DNA from: Desulfocapsa sp. | GTDB lineage: Bacteria > Desulfobacterota > Desulfobulbia > Desulfobulbales > Desulfocapsaceae | Length of the DNA stretch: 64,000 nucleotides | NCBI GenBank assembly: GCA_022712975.1 | Contig: JAFLJO010000100.1 | Location: 1 to 64,000 of the forward strand | Reading direction: 5' to 3' | Part shown: one piece after another, positions 30,933-41,625 of the stretch | Layout: the number at the start of each line of letters is the position of its first letter | How positions within the stretch are numbered: the first letter of the stretch is position 1 | The notes under the pieces: generated by a model | The model's database searches: none | The model's input: only the letters and a program-made list of their open reading frames with translations | Told to the model about the DNA's origin: nothing | Translations under genes and position numbers: made by a program

Positions 30933-31826
30933 CTACGAGCTCACCTCAGCCATTGAAGTCTCCAGTCGGCGGGCAACAAGTGAAACGGCAAAACAGAGTA
31001 GAAAATACATAAAGGAAATGGTCAGCCACACCTCGTTGGTTCGCTGGGTCGAAGACATTACCTGCATTCCCTGAAAAGTAAGCTCCTGAATGGAGATAAT
31101 GGAAACGATGGAAGAATACTTAATGGTATTGATAAACTCATTGGTAAGGGGTGGCAGCACTCGTCTTGCAGCCTGCGGCAGAACAATAAAACGCATCTGC
31201 TGTAGCCATGTCAAGCCAAGAGCAGCAGATGCCTCCCACTGTTCGTTATCTACGGATTGGATACCAGCCCGAACGATCTCCGCAATGTAGGCTCCCTGAA
31301 AGAGAGCCACTGTAAGAACTCCTGAGACAAATGGAGTGAAAAGTTCCGGTGGTGCTACAAGAATGGATAACCACTTGGCAGATATACCGGTTCTGTTGCG
31401 GATAAACTCATCTACCCCAAGCAACAGTATAAGTTGATCAGAAACAAAAAAATAGAAAATAAAGACCAACACCAGAGGTGGGATATTACGAATCAGCTCA
31501 ACATAACTACGCCCTATCAAACGGAACAAAAGACGTTTCCGGGTTCGCAAGATTCCCATCAACACACCGATCAGAGTGGCAAACAAGGTCGCCCAGACAC
31601 TGAGACGGATGGTTGTGAAAAAACCATCGATCAGAATATTACTCACCCAGCGTCCTTCATCCACGTCCCAGCGAAACAGGTAATTTGGAATTACCCCCCA
31701 GTCCCAGTGGTAATTTAATCCAACACTTACCCGGTAGGTGACAAAACCCAGAAAAAAAAGAAGAGCAGTCGTGACGACAATGTCAAGAACAGTATTTCTC
31801 TTTTTTATAAGGTATACACCTGTCAT
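30933..31826 (-). CDS. Polar amino acid ABC transporter permease
   Basis: YVELIRNIPPLVLVFIFYF, EAAxxLGLTWLQQMRFIVLPQAARRVLPPLTNEFI. Confidence 0.93.
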   Translation of the reverse strand: MTGVYLIKKRNTVLDIVVTTALLFFLGFVTYRVSVGLNYHWDWGVIPNYLFRWDVDEGRWVSNILIDGFFTTIRLSVWATLFATLIGVLMGILRTRKRLLFRLIGRSYVELIRNIPPLVLVFIFYFFVSDQLILLLGVDEFIRNRTGISAKWLSILVAPPELFTPFVSGVLTVALFQGAYIAEIVRAGIQSVDNEQWEASAALGLTWLQQMRFIVLPQAARRVLPPLTNEFINTIKYSSIVSIISIQELTFQGMQVMSSTQRTNEVWLTISFMYFLLCFAVSLVARRLETSMAEVSS

Positions 31827-31872
31827 ACTTTTATGAGTTCATCAGAATGATAAGGAACGGGAAGGAAATACG

Positions 31873-32724
31873 TTATTCAACATAATGAGACCACTCTTTC
31901 GTGCCAAACCAGTAGTGATGACGCTCTTCCAGCCAACCTTCATGGCTGACGATGGTGATCCAGTTGTTGAAAAATGTGAGTGTATCAAAATCACCCTTAC
32001 GTACAGCAAAGCCAATAGGTTCTTTAGTAAAGCTGGAATCGAGCGGCAGAAACATGGTTTCCGGATATTTAAGAGCCTCATAAGCTGGTCTTGGAGCAGA
32101 TCCAACCACTGCATGAACGTTTCCGTTACGCAGTTCCTGGTAGGCCTGAGCCTCATCATCAAAGAGGCGTAATGTCGCCTTCGGAATATATTTTTTTACC
32201 GCAGTCACCGCAGTAGTGCCTAGTTTACAGGCAATTTCCACGTCGGCTTTGTTGAAATCCTCAAGACTTGTAAAACCGGCAGCTTTTTCTTTATGGGCAA
32301 CAATAGACATACCGGAATAATCATAGGGAATGGAAAAATTAACTTTGAGCGCACGTTTAGTCTGAATTCCCATGCCGCCGATAACAACGTCAAATTTTCC
32401 GGTGAGCAGTGCAGGAATAATTCCAGCCCACTTGGTGGGTACAAATTCCACTTCCACTCCCATGTCGGCAGCCAATCTTCTGGCTACATCAATCTCAAAC
32501 CCAACCAGTTCGCCTTTCTTGTCCTTCATGGCCCAGGGAAGGAACGTATCCATTCCCACTCGCAAAACACCGCGACGCATGACCTTATCGATTGTTGACT
32601 CTGCTATAAGCTGCTTTTGCAGTTTTCCGGCTGTGGCGGGCGTAGCTGTCATAGTCACTGTTGGCACAATCAGTGCTGTGATAAGAGCAAAAGCCAATAA
32701 TGCTTTTCTGTTAAATGTGTTCAT
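31873..32724 (-). CDS. Polar amino acid ABC transporter substrate-binding protein
   Basis: Signal peptide, RVGMDTFLPWAMKDKKGELVGFEIDVARRLAADMG. Confidence 0.93.
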   Translation of the reverse strand: MNTFNRKALLAFALITALIVPTVTMTATPATAGKLQKQLIAESTIDKVMRRGVLRVGMDTFLPWAMKDKKGELVGFEIDVARRLAADMGVEVEFVPTKWAGIIPALLTGKFDVVIGGMGIQTKRALKVNFSIPYDYSGMSIVAHKEKAAGFTSLEDFNKADVEIACKLGTTAVTAVKKYIPKATLRLFDDEAQAYQELRNGNVHAVVGSAPRPAYEALKYPETMFLPLDSSFTKEPIGFAVRKGDFDTLTFFNNWITIVSHEGWLEERHHYWFGTKEWSHYVE

Positions 32725-32793
32725 TGTTCCTCCTGAAATATATTCAAAATGATTGATAGGGTAATACTAATTTGATATCTTATTGTACAGTGA

Positions 32794-33633
32794 TTAAAAA
32801 GACAAATCGGATCGATAGGGTGCTGCCATTTGTTTTTCCAGATAAGTCACCAAAAATGACAAAGATACAGTGATAACAAGATACATAAGAGCCACTGTAA
32901 ACCAGAGCTCGAAAGTAAGAAAAGTCTCGGAAATCAAGGCTTGAGCCTCCATGGTGAGATCGTACACGGCAATGGTGCTGACGAGTGCTGAATCTTTAAT
33001 GAGAGAAATCGCCTGATTGGCTAAAGGCGGCAAAATACGGCGCACCGCTTGGGGTAGAACAATAAACCGATATGCATGTTGATAACTTAAACCTAGACTA
33101 TGTGAGGCTTCCCACTGTCCCTTTTCCACAGATATAATGCCTGAGCGAAAAATCTCGGAAGCGTAAGCACCCTCAAAAAGACTAAGTGCTAAAACAGCAG
33201 CCCAGAACCTGTCCAAGCCAAGAATGGGGCCCATAACAAAATAGAGGAAAAAAAGCTGGATAAGAAGGGGAGTGTTTCGGCTGACTTCCAGGTATAATCG
33301 TGACACAACTTTTCCGGGTACTGAGTTTGACAGGCGCAGAAGCGCAGTAATCAGGCCGATAGTAAGTGCAGCAACTAAGCTTATTGCAGATATTTTTAAC
33401 GTCACCCCCAGGCCATGCAGAAGTGGCCCCGCAACAAATCCGGCATCATCCCAGACATAGAGATAACGCGGTATCTGATACCACTGCCAGTGATAGCCCA
33501 TTTCCTGAACAGAACGGTTGAAAAACCAGAAGATCAGGGTAATAAGCAACAGAAACTGTCCAATATCGAAAAGGGGAGATCTGCTGAATGATTGCCAGGA
33601 GTTCCCTTTGTTTTTAGGTGCTAAAGCATGCAT
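32794..33633 (-). CDS. Polar amino acid ABC transporter permease
   Basis: YLEVSRNTPLLIQLFFLYF, EASHSLGLSYQHAYRFIVLPQAVRRILPPLANQAI. Confidence 0.93.
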   Translation of the reverse strand: MHALAPKNKGNSWQSFSRSPLFDIGQFLLLITLIFWFFNRSVQEMGYHWQWYQIPRYLYVWDDAGFVAGPLLHGLGVTLKISAISLVAALTIGLITALLRLSNSVPGKVVSRLYLEVSRNTPLLIQLFFLYFVMGPILGLDRFWAAVLALSLFEGAYASEIFRSGIISVEKGQWEASHSLGLSYQHAYRFIVLPQAVRRILPPLANQAISLIKDSALVSTIAVYDLTMEAQALISETFLTFELWFTVALMYLVITVSLSFLVTYLEKQMAAPYRSDLSF

Positions 33634-33815
33634 TAAAGTAATATCAGCAAAGAATTAATTACAAATTGGATAACTCAAAGTATGATTGTGCTGGGAAAAT
33701 AAGCATTCAACAAAATAATAGAGTAATAATTGTATTTAATAATACTACACTTATTACCACAAGTGATCATCGACTTTTATTGGTGAAAATGCACTGAGAC
33801 TCTTACAGGAGCCGT

Positions 33816-34196
33816 ATGACAAAAATACCAGACATATCTAAAAGACAGTGTGACTCCTGCGGAAAACCGCTACCGAACGGTGAATTATTCTATCATTGCC
33901 GCACAGAACTTATTGCTGCCAAGGATGAAACCATCCCCGAGCTGAAACACCCGGATAAACTCATTGCCATGGCTCTCTCTGAAATTGCCGGAAAAGACGA
34001 AAGTGAACTGCTAGATGATATTTATCAGGAGATCATTCTGCAACTCTGCCCAAACTGTCGCCTGACCCTGCTAAAACATATCAACAGTATGCTAAATAAA
34101 GGGTGTAAGAGTTGCCCTCACTGTGGGACGCAACCGATGAAGAAAAAAGGGAAACTACTTAAATTTCCTTCGAAAAAAGACAAAGATGAACTTTGA
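33816..34196 (+). CDS. Small zinc-ribbon-like hypothetical protein
   Basis: CDSCGKPLPNGELFYHCR, CPNCRLTLL, CPHCGTQP. Confidence 0.6.
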   Translation: MTKIPDISKRQCDSCGKPLPNGELFYHCRTELIAAKDETIPELKHPDKLIAMALSEIAGKDESELLDDIYQEIILQLCPNCRLTLLKHINSMLNKGCKSCPHCGTQPMKKKGKLLKFPSKKDKDEL

Positions 34197-34197
34197 T

Positions 34198-36348
34198 CTA
34201 TCTTCTTCGTATTTCCCAACAGTGATGGATTCTGCTGTTTCTTGCAAAGTCAATGGGAATTGAACTCTTGCTGATATTGTGTATCGCATAATGTTTTTCA
34301 ATGGACTCATCCATTTGAAAACGTCTGAAATTTGTTGAAAAAATAAGCAGACCGCCTTTTGCCAACCTGGCCACTGCCTTTTCAATCAGCAAGCGATGAT
34401 CCCGCTGCACATCAAAAACCCGTCTTTCTTTCTTGGTGTTGGAGAAAGTGGGAGGATCAACAAATATCAGATCGTATTCACTCCTGTCTTCTTCCAGCCA
34501 TTTCATGCAATCCGCCTGAACCGTTTCATGGGCCAGTCCGCCAAAGCCATTAAGAGCCAGATTCATCCGTGCCCAATTCAAATAATTTGCTGAAAGATCA
34601 ACAGTAGTTGTGGATTCAGCTCCTCCAACAGCAGCATGAACCGTGGCCGTTCCTGTATAGGCAAAAAGATTTAGGAAACGCTTGCCCTTCGCCTCATTAG
34701 CAATTTTCAGCCGAATATTTCGATGATCAAGGAATATCCCGGTGTCGAGATAATCGGTGAAATTTACCAGCAGAAGGCAGTTTCCTTCCTGGACAGTATG
34801 CATCTTTTTACGGGTGGCCTGCTTTTGATACTGAGCCTTACCCCTCTGTTTTCGTCTGGTTTTCAAAAAGACCCGATCCCGCCGTACCCCAAAGAGATGG
34901 CGAACCTGATGCAGACACTGCTGAAAACGTCTTTGAGCTGCCTTTTCGTCAACTGTATCTGGAGCCTTATATTCCTGTACCTGTATCCACTTTTCATAGA
35001 GATCCACGGAAACATTATATTCAGGGAGATCTTTGTCATACACCCGAAAGCAGCGCACCCCTTCACGGCTGGCCCATTTGAGAATGGTTTTAGAATTTTT
35101 TCGTAGCCGGTTACCAAACTCTATTCCTTCGTCTGGCCCCTTTTCTGGCGTGAGTTGCCACTGAAAGTCCTGCGTTTCCCCGGAATGCACCGTGCCGCAA
35201 AAAAGACGGCAGTTAATCGAGCCATTGTACATACGGTGAGTTTTGTCCCATTTAATCCCTATGCGATCACCAAAATCGGGATTAGAGGTGAAAACTCCCA
35301 GTTGCCAGCCATCCAGCTCTTGTTTACTTATGCGGCCTAAAGCCCGGTGGAGTTGTTCTGCCTGATCATGCTCTGAAAGACGTTCACCGTAGGGTGGGTT
35401 AACTACCATAAGACCTTTTGCTGCCGGCCTGCGCAGATTTGCGAGTTGCCCCTGTTTGATAACTATCTTATCCTCGTAGCACGCATTTTCGATATTGCTT
35501 CTTGCCACTGCAACAGCGCGAGGATCGGCATCATAGCCTAGCATAGGAGGCCATTCCCGCTCAAGACCTGCCTCTTCACGCTCTATTGCCTCATCCACCA
35601 GACTGTCCCAGAGAACTTTGTCATGTCCCTTCCAGCCGCTAAAACCAAAATAGCTGCGGGAAAGACCGGGTGCAGCATCTCCAAAAATTAATGCGGCTTC
35701 TATAAGGAGGGTTCCTGATCCGCACATTGGATCAAGAAACATGGTGTCCTTCGAAGTTTCAGCTGTCCAGCCGGCAAGTGCCACAATGCCCGCAGCCAGA
35801 CTCTCCTTTAACGGGGCAAGACTTCCGCCTTCCTTGCGATATCCACGTCGATGCAGGCTCTCGCCACTTAAGTCGAGCGAGATCGTTGCCTGGTCTTTGT
35901 AAACAGAGGCACGAATCCTGATACCGGGACGCACCACCGACACACTTGGCCGTTCGTTGCATCTATTGCGAAACTGATCTACCACGGCATCTTTTACCCG
36001 GAGCGCCGCAAAACCACTATGCTGTATGGCTGATTGATTAAGGCTGCAGTCCACTGCAAAGGTGGTATCAATATTCATATGCTGGCTCCAGTCCACCTTT
36101 AATGCTCCTTCATAAAGAGCATCTTCATTGGGGGCAGGAAACTCAGCAAGCGTGAGAAAAACGCGCGAGGCATATCGTGACCAGAGGCAGGTTCGGTAGG
36201 CTGCTTCAATATCACCCTGCCAGGTCACAAGCCCTCTGACATGCTCCACTTCACTTCCGCCAAGATCCTTTGCTTCCCGGCTCACCAGTTCTTCTAAACC
36301 TGCCGCACAGCTCGCCATAAGGCTATATGTTTTTTTATTATCTTTCAT
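34198..36348 (-). CDS. rlmKL: Bifunctional 23S rRNA methyltransferase RlmKL
   Basis: THUMP N-term, FLDPMCGSGTLLIEAAL, VVNPPYGERL, FLNLFAYTGTATVHAA, FVDPPTFSNTKK. Confidence 0.95.
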   Translation of the reverse strand: MKDNKKTYSLMASCAAGLEELVSREAKDLGGSEVEHVRGLVTWQGDIEAAYRTCLWSRYASRVFLTLAEFPAPNEDALYEGALKVDWSQHMNIDTTFAVDCSLNQSAIQHSGFAALRVKDAVVDQFRNRCNERPSVSVVRPGIRIRASVYKDQATISLDLSGESLHRRGYRKEGGSLAPLKESLAAGIVALAGWTAETSKDTMFLDPMCGSGTLLIEAALIFGDAAPGLSRSYFGFSGWKGHDKVLWDSLVDEAIEREEAGLEREWPPMLGYDADPRAVAVARSNIENACYEDKIVIKQGQLANLRRPAAKGLMVVNPPYGERLSEHDQAEQLHRALGRISKQELDGWQLGVFTSNPDFGDRIGIKWDKTHRMYNGSINCRLFCGTVHSGETQDFQWQLTPEKGPDEGIEFGNRLRKNSKTILKWASREGVRCFRVYDKDLPEYNVSVDLYEKWIQVQEYKAPDTVDEKAAQRRFQQCLHQVRHLFGVRRDRVFLKTRRKQRGKAQYQKQATRKKMHTVQEGNCLLLVNFTDYLDTGIFLDHRNIRLKIANEAKGKRFLNLFAYTGTATVHAAVGGAESTTTVDLSANYLNWARMNLALNGFGGLAHETVQADCMKWLEEDRSEYDLIFVDPPTFSNTKKERRVFDVQRDHRLLIEKAVARLAKGGLLIFSTNFRRFQMDESIEKHYAIHNISKSSIPIDFARNSRIHHCWEIRRR

Positions 36349-36653
36349 GCAAATAAGGGTAATGCTGTTTCATAAATTTCACAACAGGATATTGATTCGA
36401 AGAGTAAATCTTTGTATCTCTTTAGCTATTTCCGACTTCCTTAAAACTTGGGCAAACAAGAGTTGTGCCCACCGCCTGAAGGTGGTAAATTGTCTTCTTA
36501 CTAATTGCGAGATAGACGGCTAATTGACACCAATGGAATTATAAAAGATTTAATATAGGTGTTTTTAGGTTAAGGTATAGGGGTGTAGGTTGCATTACTT
36601 TTCTGCCCATAGGGCATCATGTACGACAAATTCATAGGAAAGAAAAAATAACA

Positions 36654-37871
36654 ATGCGTAGAGTTGTTATAACAGGAATGGGGATTGTCTCCTCCCTTGG
36701 AGATACAATAGATGATGTCCTTGTTTCACTGCAAAAAGGGATATCTGGTGTTCGTTATTGGGAACCGTACGAAAAGCACGGGCTTCGTTCCTGTATAGGA
36801 GCTTTCACCCGGATCAACTGTAAAGAACATATTGATAAAAAAATACTCCGTTTTATGGGAAATGCGACTGCCTATGCTTATATCGCTATGCAGCAGGCTG
36901 TTCAGGACAGCGGATTGAAGCCTGCGCAGGTGTCTTCGCCACGTACCGGGCTTATAATCGGTTCCGGCGGAACCTCAGCGGAAAATGTGGTCATCACAGC
37001 GGATGTCATGCGCAGCAGGGGATTACGTCGTTTAAGCCCATTCATGGTGCCGAGAAGTATGTCCAGTACAGTTTCAGCAGGGCTGACCGGACCTTTTAAA
37101 ATCAAAGGAACCTGCTATTCCATCTCTTCAGCCTGTGCCACCGGAGCCCACTGCATAGGTGCCGGCATGGAACAGATCCAGCTAGGCAAACAGGATATAA
37201 TCTTTGCCGGCGGCAGTGATGAAGAGCATTGGAGCCAGACCGCCATGTTTGATGCCATGGGCGCTCTGTCAACCAAATTTAATGACCGCCCAGAACAGGC
37301 CTCCAGGCCCTACGATATCGACCGGGACGGTTTTGTGGCTTCCAATGGCGCCGGACTGGTGGTCTTGGAAGAGCTGGAGCATGCTCTTAAACGGGGTGCC
37401 ACTATCTACGGCGAACTGATCGGTTACGGAGCCACAGCAGATGGCTATGAGATGGTGATACCTTCAGGTGAGGGAGCTGTCCGTTGTCTTAAAATCGCTA
37501 TGGAGGGGGGAGACAGTCCTGTTGATTATATCAACACCCATGGTACTTCCACTCCAATCGGGGACATGATTGAATTGCAGGCTATTCGTCAGGTTTTTGG
37601 CAGCAGTATCCCACTGATTAGTTCCACCAAGTCTCTGTCAGGTCACTCCCTGGGAGCTGCTGGGGTGCATGAGACAATTTACAGTCTGCTTATGCTCACC
37701 AATAATTTTATAGCGGCGAGTGCCAATATAGAAAATATGGAACCGGAAGCAAAGGACATGAACATTGTTCAGGAAACTCAGCAGATAGAATTGAGCACTG
37801 TAATGTCAAGTAGTTATGGGTTCGGAGGCACCAACGCCTGCCTGATCTTTCAAAAATATCCCGCCCTGTAA
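36654..37871 (+). CDS. Beta-ketoacyl-ACP synthase I/II (FabB/FabF type)
   Basis: [42 protein letters not shown]. Confidence 0.93.
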   Translation: MRRVVITGMGIVSSLGDTIDDVLVSLQKGISGVRYWEPYEKHGLRSCIGAFTRINCKEHIDKKILRFMGNATAYAYIAMQQAVQDSGLKPAQVSSPRTGLIIGSGGTSAENVVITADVMRSRGLRRLSPFMVPRSMSSTVSAGLTGPFKIKGTCYSISSACATGAHCIGAGMEQIQLGKQDIIFAGGSDEEHWSQTAMFDAMGALSTKFNDRPEQASRPYDIDRDGFVASNGAGLVVLEELEHALKRGATIYGELIGYGATADGYEMVIPSGEGAVRCLKIAMEGGDSPVDYINTHGTSTPIGDMIELQAIRQVFGSSIPLISSTKSLSGHSLGAAGVHETIYSLLMLTNNFIAASANIENMEPEAKDMNIVQETQQIELSTVMSSSYGFGGTNACLIFQKYPAL

Positions 37872-37952
37872 TAGACTGTTGTGTAATGCACCCTGCAACT
37901 TTGGCAGCACGGTTTCTGCCGATTTCCTCTTCCTGTCACAGTGACAATTCAG

Positions 37953-38462
37953 CTAAATGTTCGGTCTGAGATCAGCCATCACCGTTACAATCGCAAATTC
38001 AGGCTCATAGCCAACGGTGAATTGAACCGAACCATCATTACGAATGCTTAAAAAATTTGTATTGTTTTTGGTGTAGGGACAAACAGGGTTGGCGCAGGAT
38101 TCAAATCCAAATTGCGTATAAAATTCCGGTTTCCCTAAAACATACAAAGTGTTTTCCTTGATTATATTCTGCCGTAAAGCAAAGTTGATCAACTCAGAAC
38201 CTATGCCCTGATGTTGGAATTCCGGTTTTACAGCCAAGGGTGCCAGGTGCAATCCACACAATTCCGCACCATTGTAAGCATTGGAAAAAGCAATGTAGGC
38301 CACAACCTTATTGGCGTGAATACATACCCAGTCATATATGGTCTTGTTATTCTCATGGAGATTCCCTACTAGCTGTTCCTCATAGTAACTTCCGGGAAAT
38401 GCCTGCTTCAATAAAGCAGAAGCCTTGTCGTGCATGTCTGGTGTCAGTTTACGTATTTTCAT
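37953..38462 (-). CDS. GNAT N-acetyltransferase
   Basis: LAPLAVKPEFQHQGIGSELINFAL. Confidence 0.88.
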   Translation of the reverse strand: MKIRKLTPDMHDKASALLKQAFPGSYYEEQLVGNLHENNKTIYDWVCIHANKVVAYIAFSNAYNGAELCGLHLAPLAVKPEFQHQGIGSELINFALRQNIIKENTLYVLGKPEFYTQFGFESCANPVCPYTKNNTNFLSIRNDGSVQFTVGYEPEFAIVTVMADLRPNI

Positions 38463-38648
38463 CGAAATTCATTTAGGAAAAGTTGATCTGGTTTCTCTAT
38501 TTGTGTCATGGTGCTATTTAAGGTACTATGAAAAGCCATTGACTTCAAACTTGTTGTTTTGTACTGAAGCGTATGTATGTATTTTGTTCCCTTGTGAATT
38601 GCAAGTAATTCTACTCATGAAATTGTCAGGCTCAGGAGACCCAACGCC

Positions 38649-39335
38649 ATGCCTTGTAAACAAAAACAAAACTCCACAGGGGTACTATTCAATATCCTTA
38701 TGGTTGTCATCATTCTATTTTTGGCAACAACTGTACTTGCCCAAACCCGTTACATAAAGCCCAGCTCAGAAATTGTTGTCAGACGAGGGCAGGGGACTGA
38801 ATTTAAAATTATAGCAATGGTAAAAGATGGGGTGTCAGTTGAATTCCTTGAGGCAAGCAAGACCCATGCAAGAATTCGTCTTGCCAATGGCAAAGAAGGA
38901 TGGATACTCAAGCGATTCCTCAGTAATGAACCTCCCCTTGATGCAATTGTTGCTTCTTTGCGCACTGAAAATGAGATAGTTGTACAAAAAGAAATTGACA
39001 CCACTCTAAAATTCGACGCAATGAGTGCAACCCTCACCCAAACTGAGCAGGAACTAGATGCAACTCTGAGAGAAAGAGACCAGCTGAAAGCAGATTACCT
39101 TCAGTTACAAGAAGACACAGCAGATACAATACTGATGAAAACTGATTTGGAAAAGAGCATCAAGAATAACGAAATACTCTCGCAAAAATTAGCAGCTTTA
39201 CAACTGGAAAACAGTAGTCTCGAAGACGATAATTCTTTTAAGTGGTTCCTTGCAGGAGGTGGTGTGCTTGTCTTTGGAATGCTTATCGGGAGTATATCTA
39301 CCAAGTCAAGTAGAAGAAAACCTTCACTTTTATAA
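38649..39335 (+). CDS. SH3-domain protein with coiled coil and C-terminal TM (TIGR04211-like)
   Basis: YIKPSSEIVVRRGQGTEFKIIAMVKDGVSVEFLE..GWILKRFL, coiled coil, TM. Confidence 0.85.
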   Translation: MPCKQKQNSTGVLFNILMVVIILFLATTVLAQTRYIKPSSEIVVRRGQGTEFKIIAMVKDGVSVEFLEASKTHARIRLANGKEGWILKRFLSNEPPLDAIVASLRTENEIVVQKEIDTTLKFDAMSATLTQTEQELDATLRERDQLKADYLQLQEDTADTILMKTDLEKSIKNNEILSQKLAALQLENSSLEDDNSFKWFLAGGGVLVFGMLIGSISTKSSRRKPSLL

Positions 39336-39394
39336 AAAAGCTGGCAATAACCTGAACCGACCAGGCTCAAACGTACCTGTAACATCTCCCGTTC

Positions 39395-40411
39395 CTACCC
39401 CATGGGGTACAAAATATCTTTGTGCACTTCATCGCATTTACGCAACACATCTTCAGACAACTCAAGATCAATTGCAGCTATTGAATCATCAAGCTGTTTT
39501 GTGCTTGTTGCCCCGATAATAGTTGATGCGACAATATCAAACTGTTTGCTCCAGGCAACGGCAAGTGTTGCGGGAGAGATACCAGCTTCAGAAGCAATCT
39601 CCATATAACGGGCTGTGGAGGCAAGGGTTTTTTCATTTACAAAACGCCCCACCATTGCCTGAATTCTGGGATCAGGGTCCTTGGCATAACTGCCAAAACG
39701 CCCTGCCACATCCTGCCTCGTATTGTATTTACCGGTCAACACTCCGCCAGTCATGGGAGAATAAGGAATCAGGGAGATTTTTTCACTTCTGCACATCTCA
39801 AGCATCTCATCAAGAAATCTACGATTAAGTAAAGAAAAATTATTCTGGATGGACTCAAAGCGTTTGTAGCCGTGATATTTAGAGATCATATTGGATTTGG
39901 TTGTTCCGTAGGCTGTATCATTTGATGTCCCGAGATACCGTACCTTACCCGAACGTACCAGGCTGTCAAAAGCCTCCATGGATTCTTCTCTTGGAACAAC
40001 AGAGTCCGGCCAGTGCATCTGGTACAAGTCGATGTATTCACACTTCAAGCGGCGGAGACTACCCTCCACTCCCTTTATGATATGGTGGGAATCAATTGCC
40101 GTAAGACCAGCGCGAACCGGTGGAACAAACCAGCCGGAAGCAGCACCTGCAACCTTGGTCGCAATAATCAGAGAATCCCTGTTTTTTCCCTGCAGCCATT
40201 CTCCAACAATTTCCTCGGTAATACCTATGGTTTCAGCACGTGGCGGAACCGGATATACCTCTGCCGTATCAAAGAAATTAATCCCGGCATCACAGGCCTT
40301 ATCCATGATTGCAAATGCTGTTTTTTTATCACACATGGAACCAAAGGTCATGGTTCCAAGACAAACGGGGCTTACCCGCAAACCACTTCGTCCAATATAT
40401 CTATAATTCAT
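39395..40411 (-). CDS. Aldo/keto reductase
   Basis: RYIGRSGLRVSPVCLGTMTFG, NFFDTAEVYP. Confidence 0.94.
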   Translation of the reverse strand: MNYRYIGRSGLRVSPVCLGTMTFGSMCDKKTAFAIMDKACDAGINFFDTAEVYPVPPRAETIGITEEIVGEWLQGKNRDSLIIATKVAGAASGWFVPPVRAGLTAIDSHHIIKGVEGSLRRLKCEYIDLYQMHWPDSVVPREESMEAFDSLVRSGKVRYLGTSNDTAYGTTKSNMISKYHGYKRFESIQNNFSLLNRRFLDEMLEMCRSEKISLIPYSPMTGGVLTGKYNTRQDVAGRFGSYAKDPDPRIQAMVGRFVNEKTLASTARYMEIASEAGISPATLAVAWSKQFDIVASTIIGATSTKQLDDSIAAIDLELSEDVLRKCDEVHKDILYPMG

Positions 40412-40434
40412 CTTTAAACTCCTTGTATTTCACA

Positions 40435-41268
40435 TCAACTGACAAGTGAAATACCATCGGGATCAATGCGTATAATTCTCTTTTTATAAAGAGCCCCAAT
40501 CGCCTTTTTAAACACCTTCTTACTAACACCGAAAAGAGAGTAAATATCATCAGGCGGACTTTTGTCGGTAACAGCAACCTTACCGCCATGCTTTTGTATA
40601 ATACCAAGAATGGCCTGTGAAATATCATCTACTTCCCGATACCCTGATTGTTGCAGGATCAGGTCAATCTTCAGATCTTCTCGTATTTTTTTAATATATC
40701 CTTTTAGCTTTTGACCAATTGTAATCTTCTGGAACACCTCGTTTTCATATATCATACCGGCATGTTCCCGGTTAATAAGTGCCCGGTATCCCAAGTCTGT
40801 CTGCTCAAAAAGAATAAGCTCCACCTCTTCTCCTTCTTTGTACGCAGGAGCTTTGGAACTCAAAAATTTATCCAGCCTGGAAGAAGCTATTATACGATTT
40901 GTTTTTTCACTGAGAAAGATAAAAACAACATAGGACTCCCCCTCTTCCATCGACTGTTGCTGTTCCCCCTTTGGCACAAACAGGTCATTCTCCATTCCCC
41001 AATGAAGGAAAGCACCTACAGATGTTGCAGAGACAACCTGCAAAGTGGCAAACTCACCAACTGTGGCGTAAGGTTTGTGGGTTGTTGCCTGTAGATGATC
41101 GTCTTTATCTAAATAAACAAAGACTTCAATCTCTTCACCCTCCCGGTACCTAACAGGAATATCCTTTTCTGGTAGAAGAATATCCCTGGATCCTCCAGTA
41201 TCGAGATGAATACCATGGAGATCCGTTCCTTTTATTCTCAACGTATTTATTCTGCCAATTTGTAGCAT
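40435..41268 (-). CDS. CvfB-like S1-domain RNA-binding protein
   Basis: Tandem S1-like domains, LLPEKDIP..EVFVYLDKDDHLQATT, C-terminal wHTH. Confidence 0.87.
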   Translation of the reverse strand: MLQIGRINTLRIKGTDLHGIHLDTGGSRDILLPEKDIPVRYREGEEIEVFVYLDKDDHLQATTHKPYATVGEFATLQVVSATSVGAFLHWGMENDLFVPKGEQQQSMEEGESYVVFIFLSEKTNRIIASSRLDKFLSSKAPAYKEGEEVELILFEQTDLGYRALINREHAGMIYENEVFQKITIGQKLKGYIKKIREDLKIDLILQQSGYREVDDISQAILGIIQKHGGKVAVTDKSPPDDIYSLFGVSKKVFKKAIGALYKKRIIRIDPDGISLVS

Positions 41269-41512
41269 ATTTTTCTCTAAATAATATTATCAAAATGACG
41301 ATCTCAGAAAAAACTTCTCGACCGTCTCCACATCAACTACTTCCAAAATCCACTTAAACAACAAAATAGTATAAAAACAAAGAGTCGCTCAGTAAGATTC
41401 TAACTTTTTGTATACGTTAAAAGCTTTCAGCAAATTTTCAACGACTTCTTGTAAAAGCTTTTTCTTACCTATACAATTAATGAAGTAGAAAAAGTCAATA
41501 TTGCCAATTAGT

Positions 41513-41537
41513 ACATGATGCTCGCTGGGCATCATGT
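41513..41537. repeat. Palindrome ACATGATGC/GCATCATGT upstream of MBL gene
   Basis: Perfect 9-bp arms, 7-nt loop. Confidence 0.6.
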
Positions 41538-41625
41538 TCAGGGGTTCATAATAATATAGCATGCCTGAACAGATTACGATCTTATTTTTCAGGCATAAAA
41601 GATTGGTTTTTTAGAGGAGTCTTAA

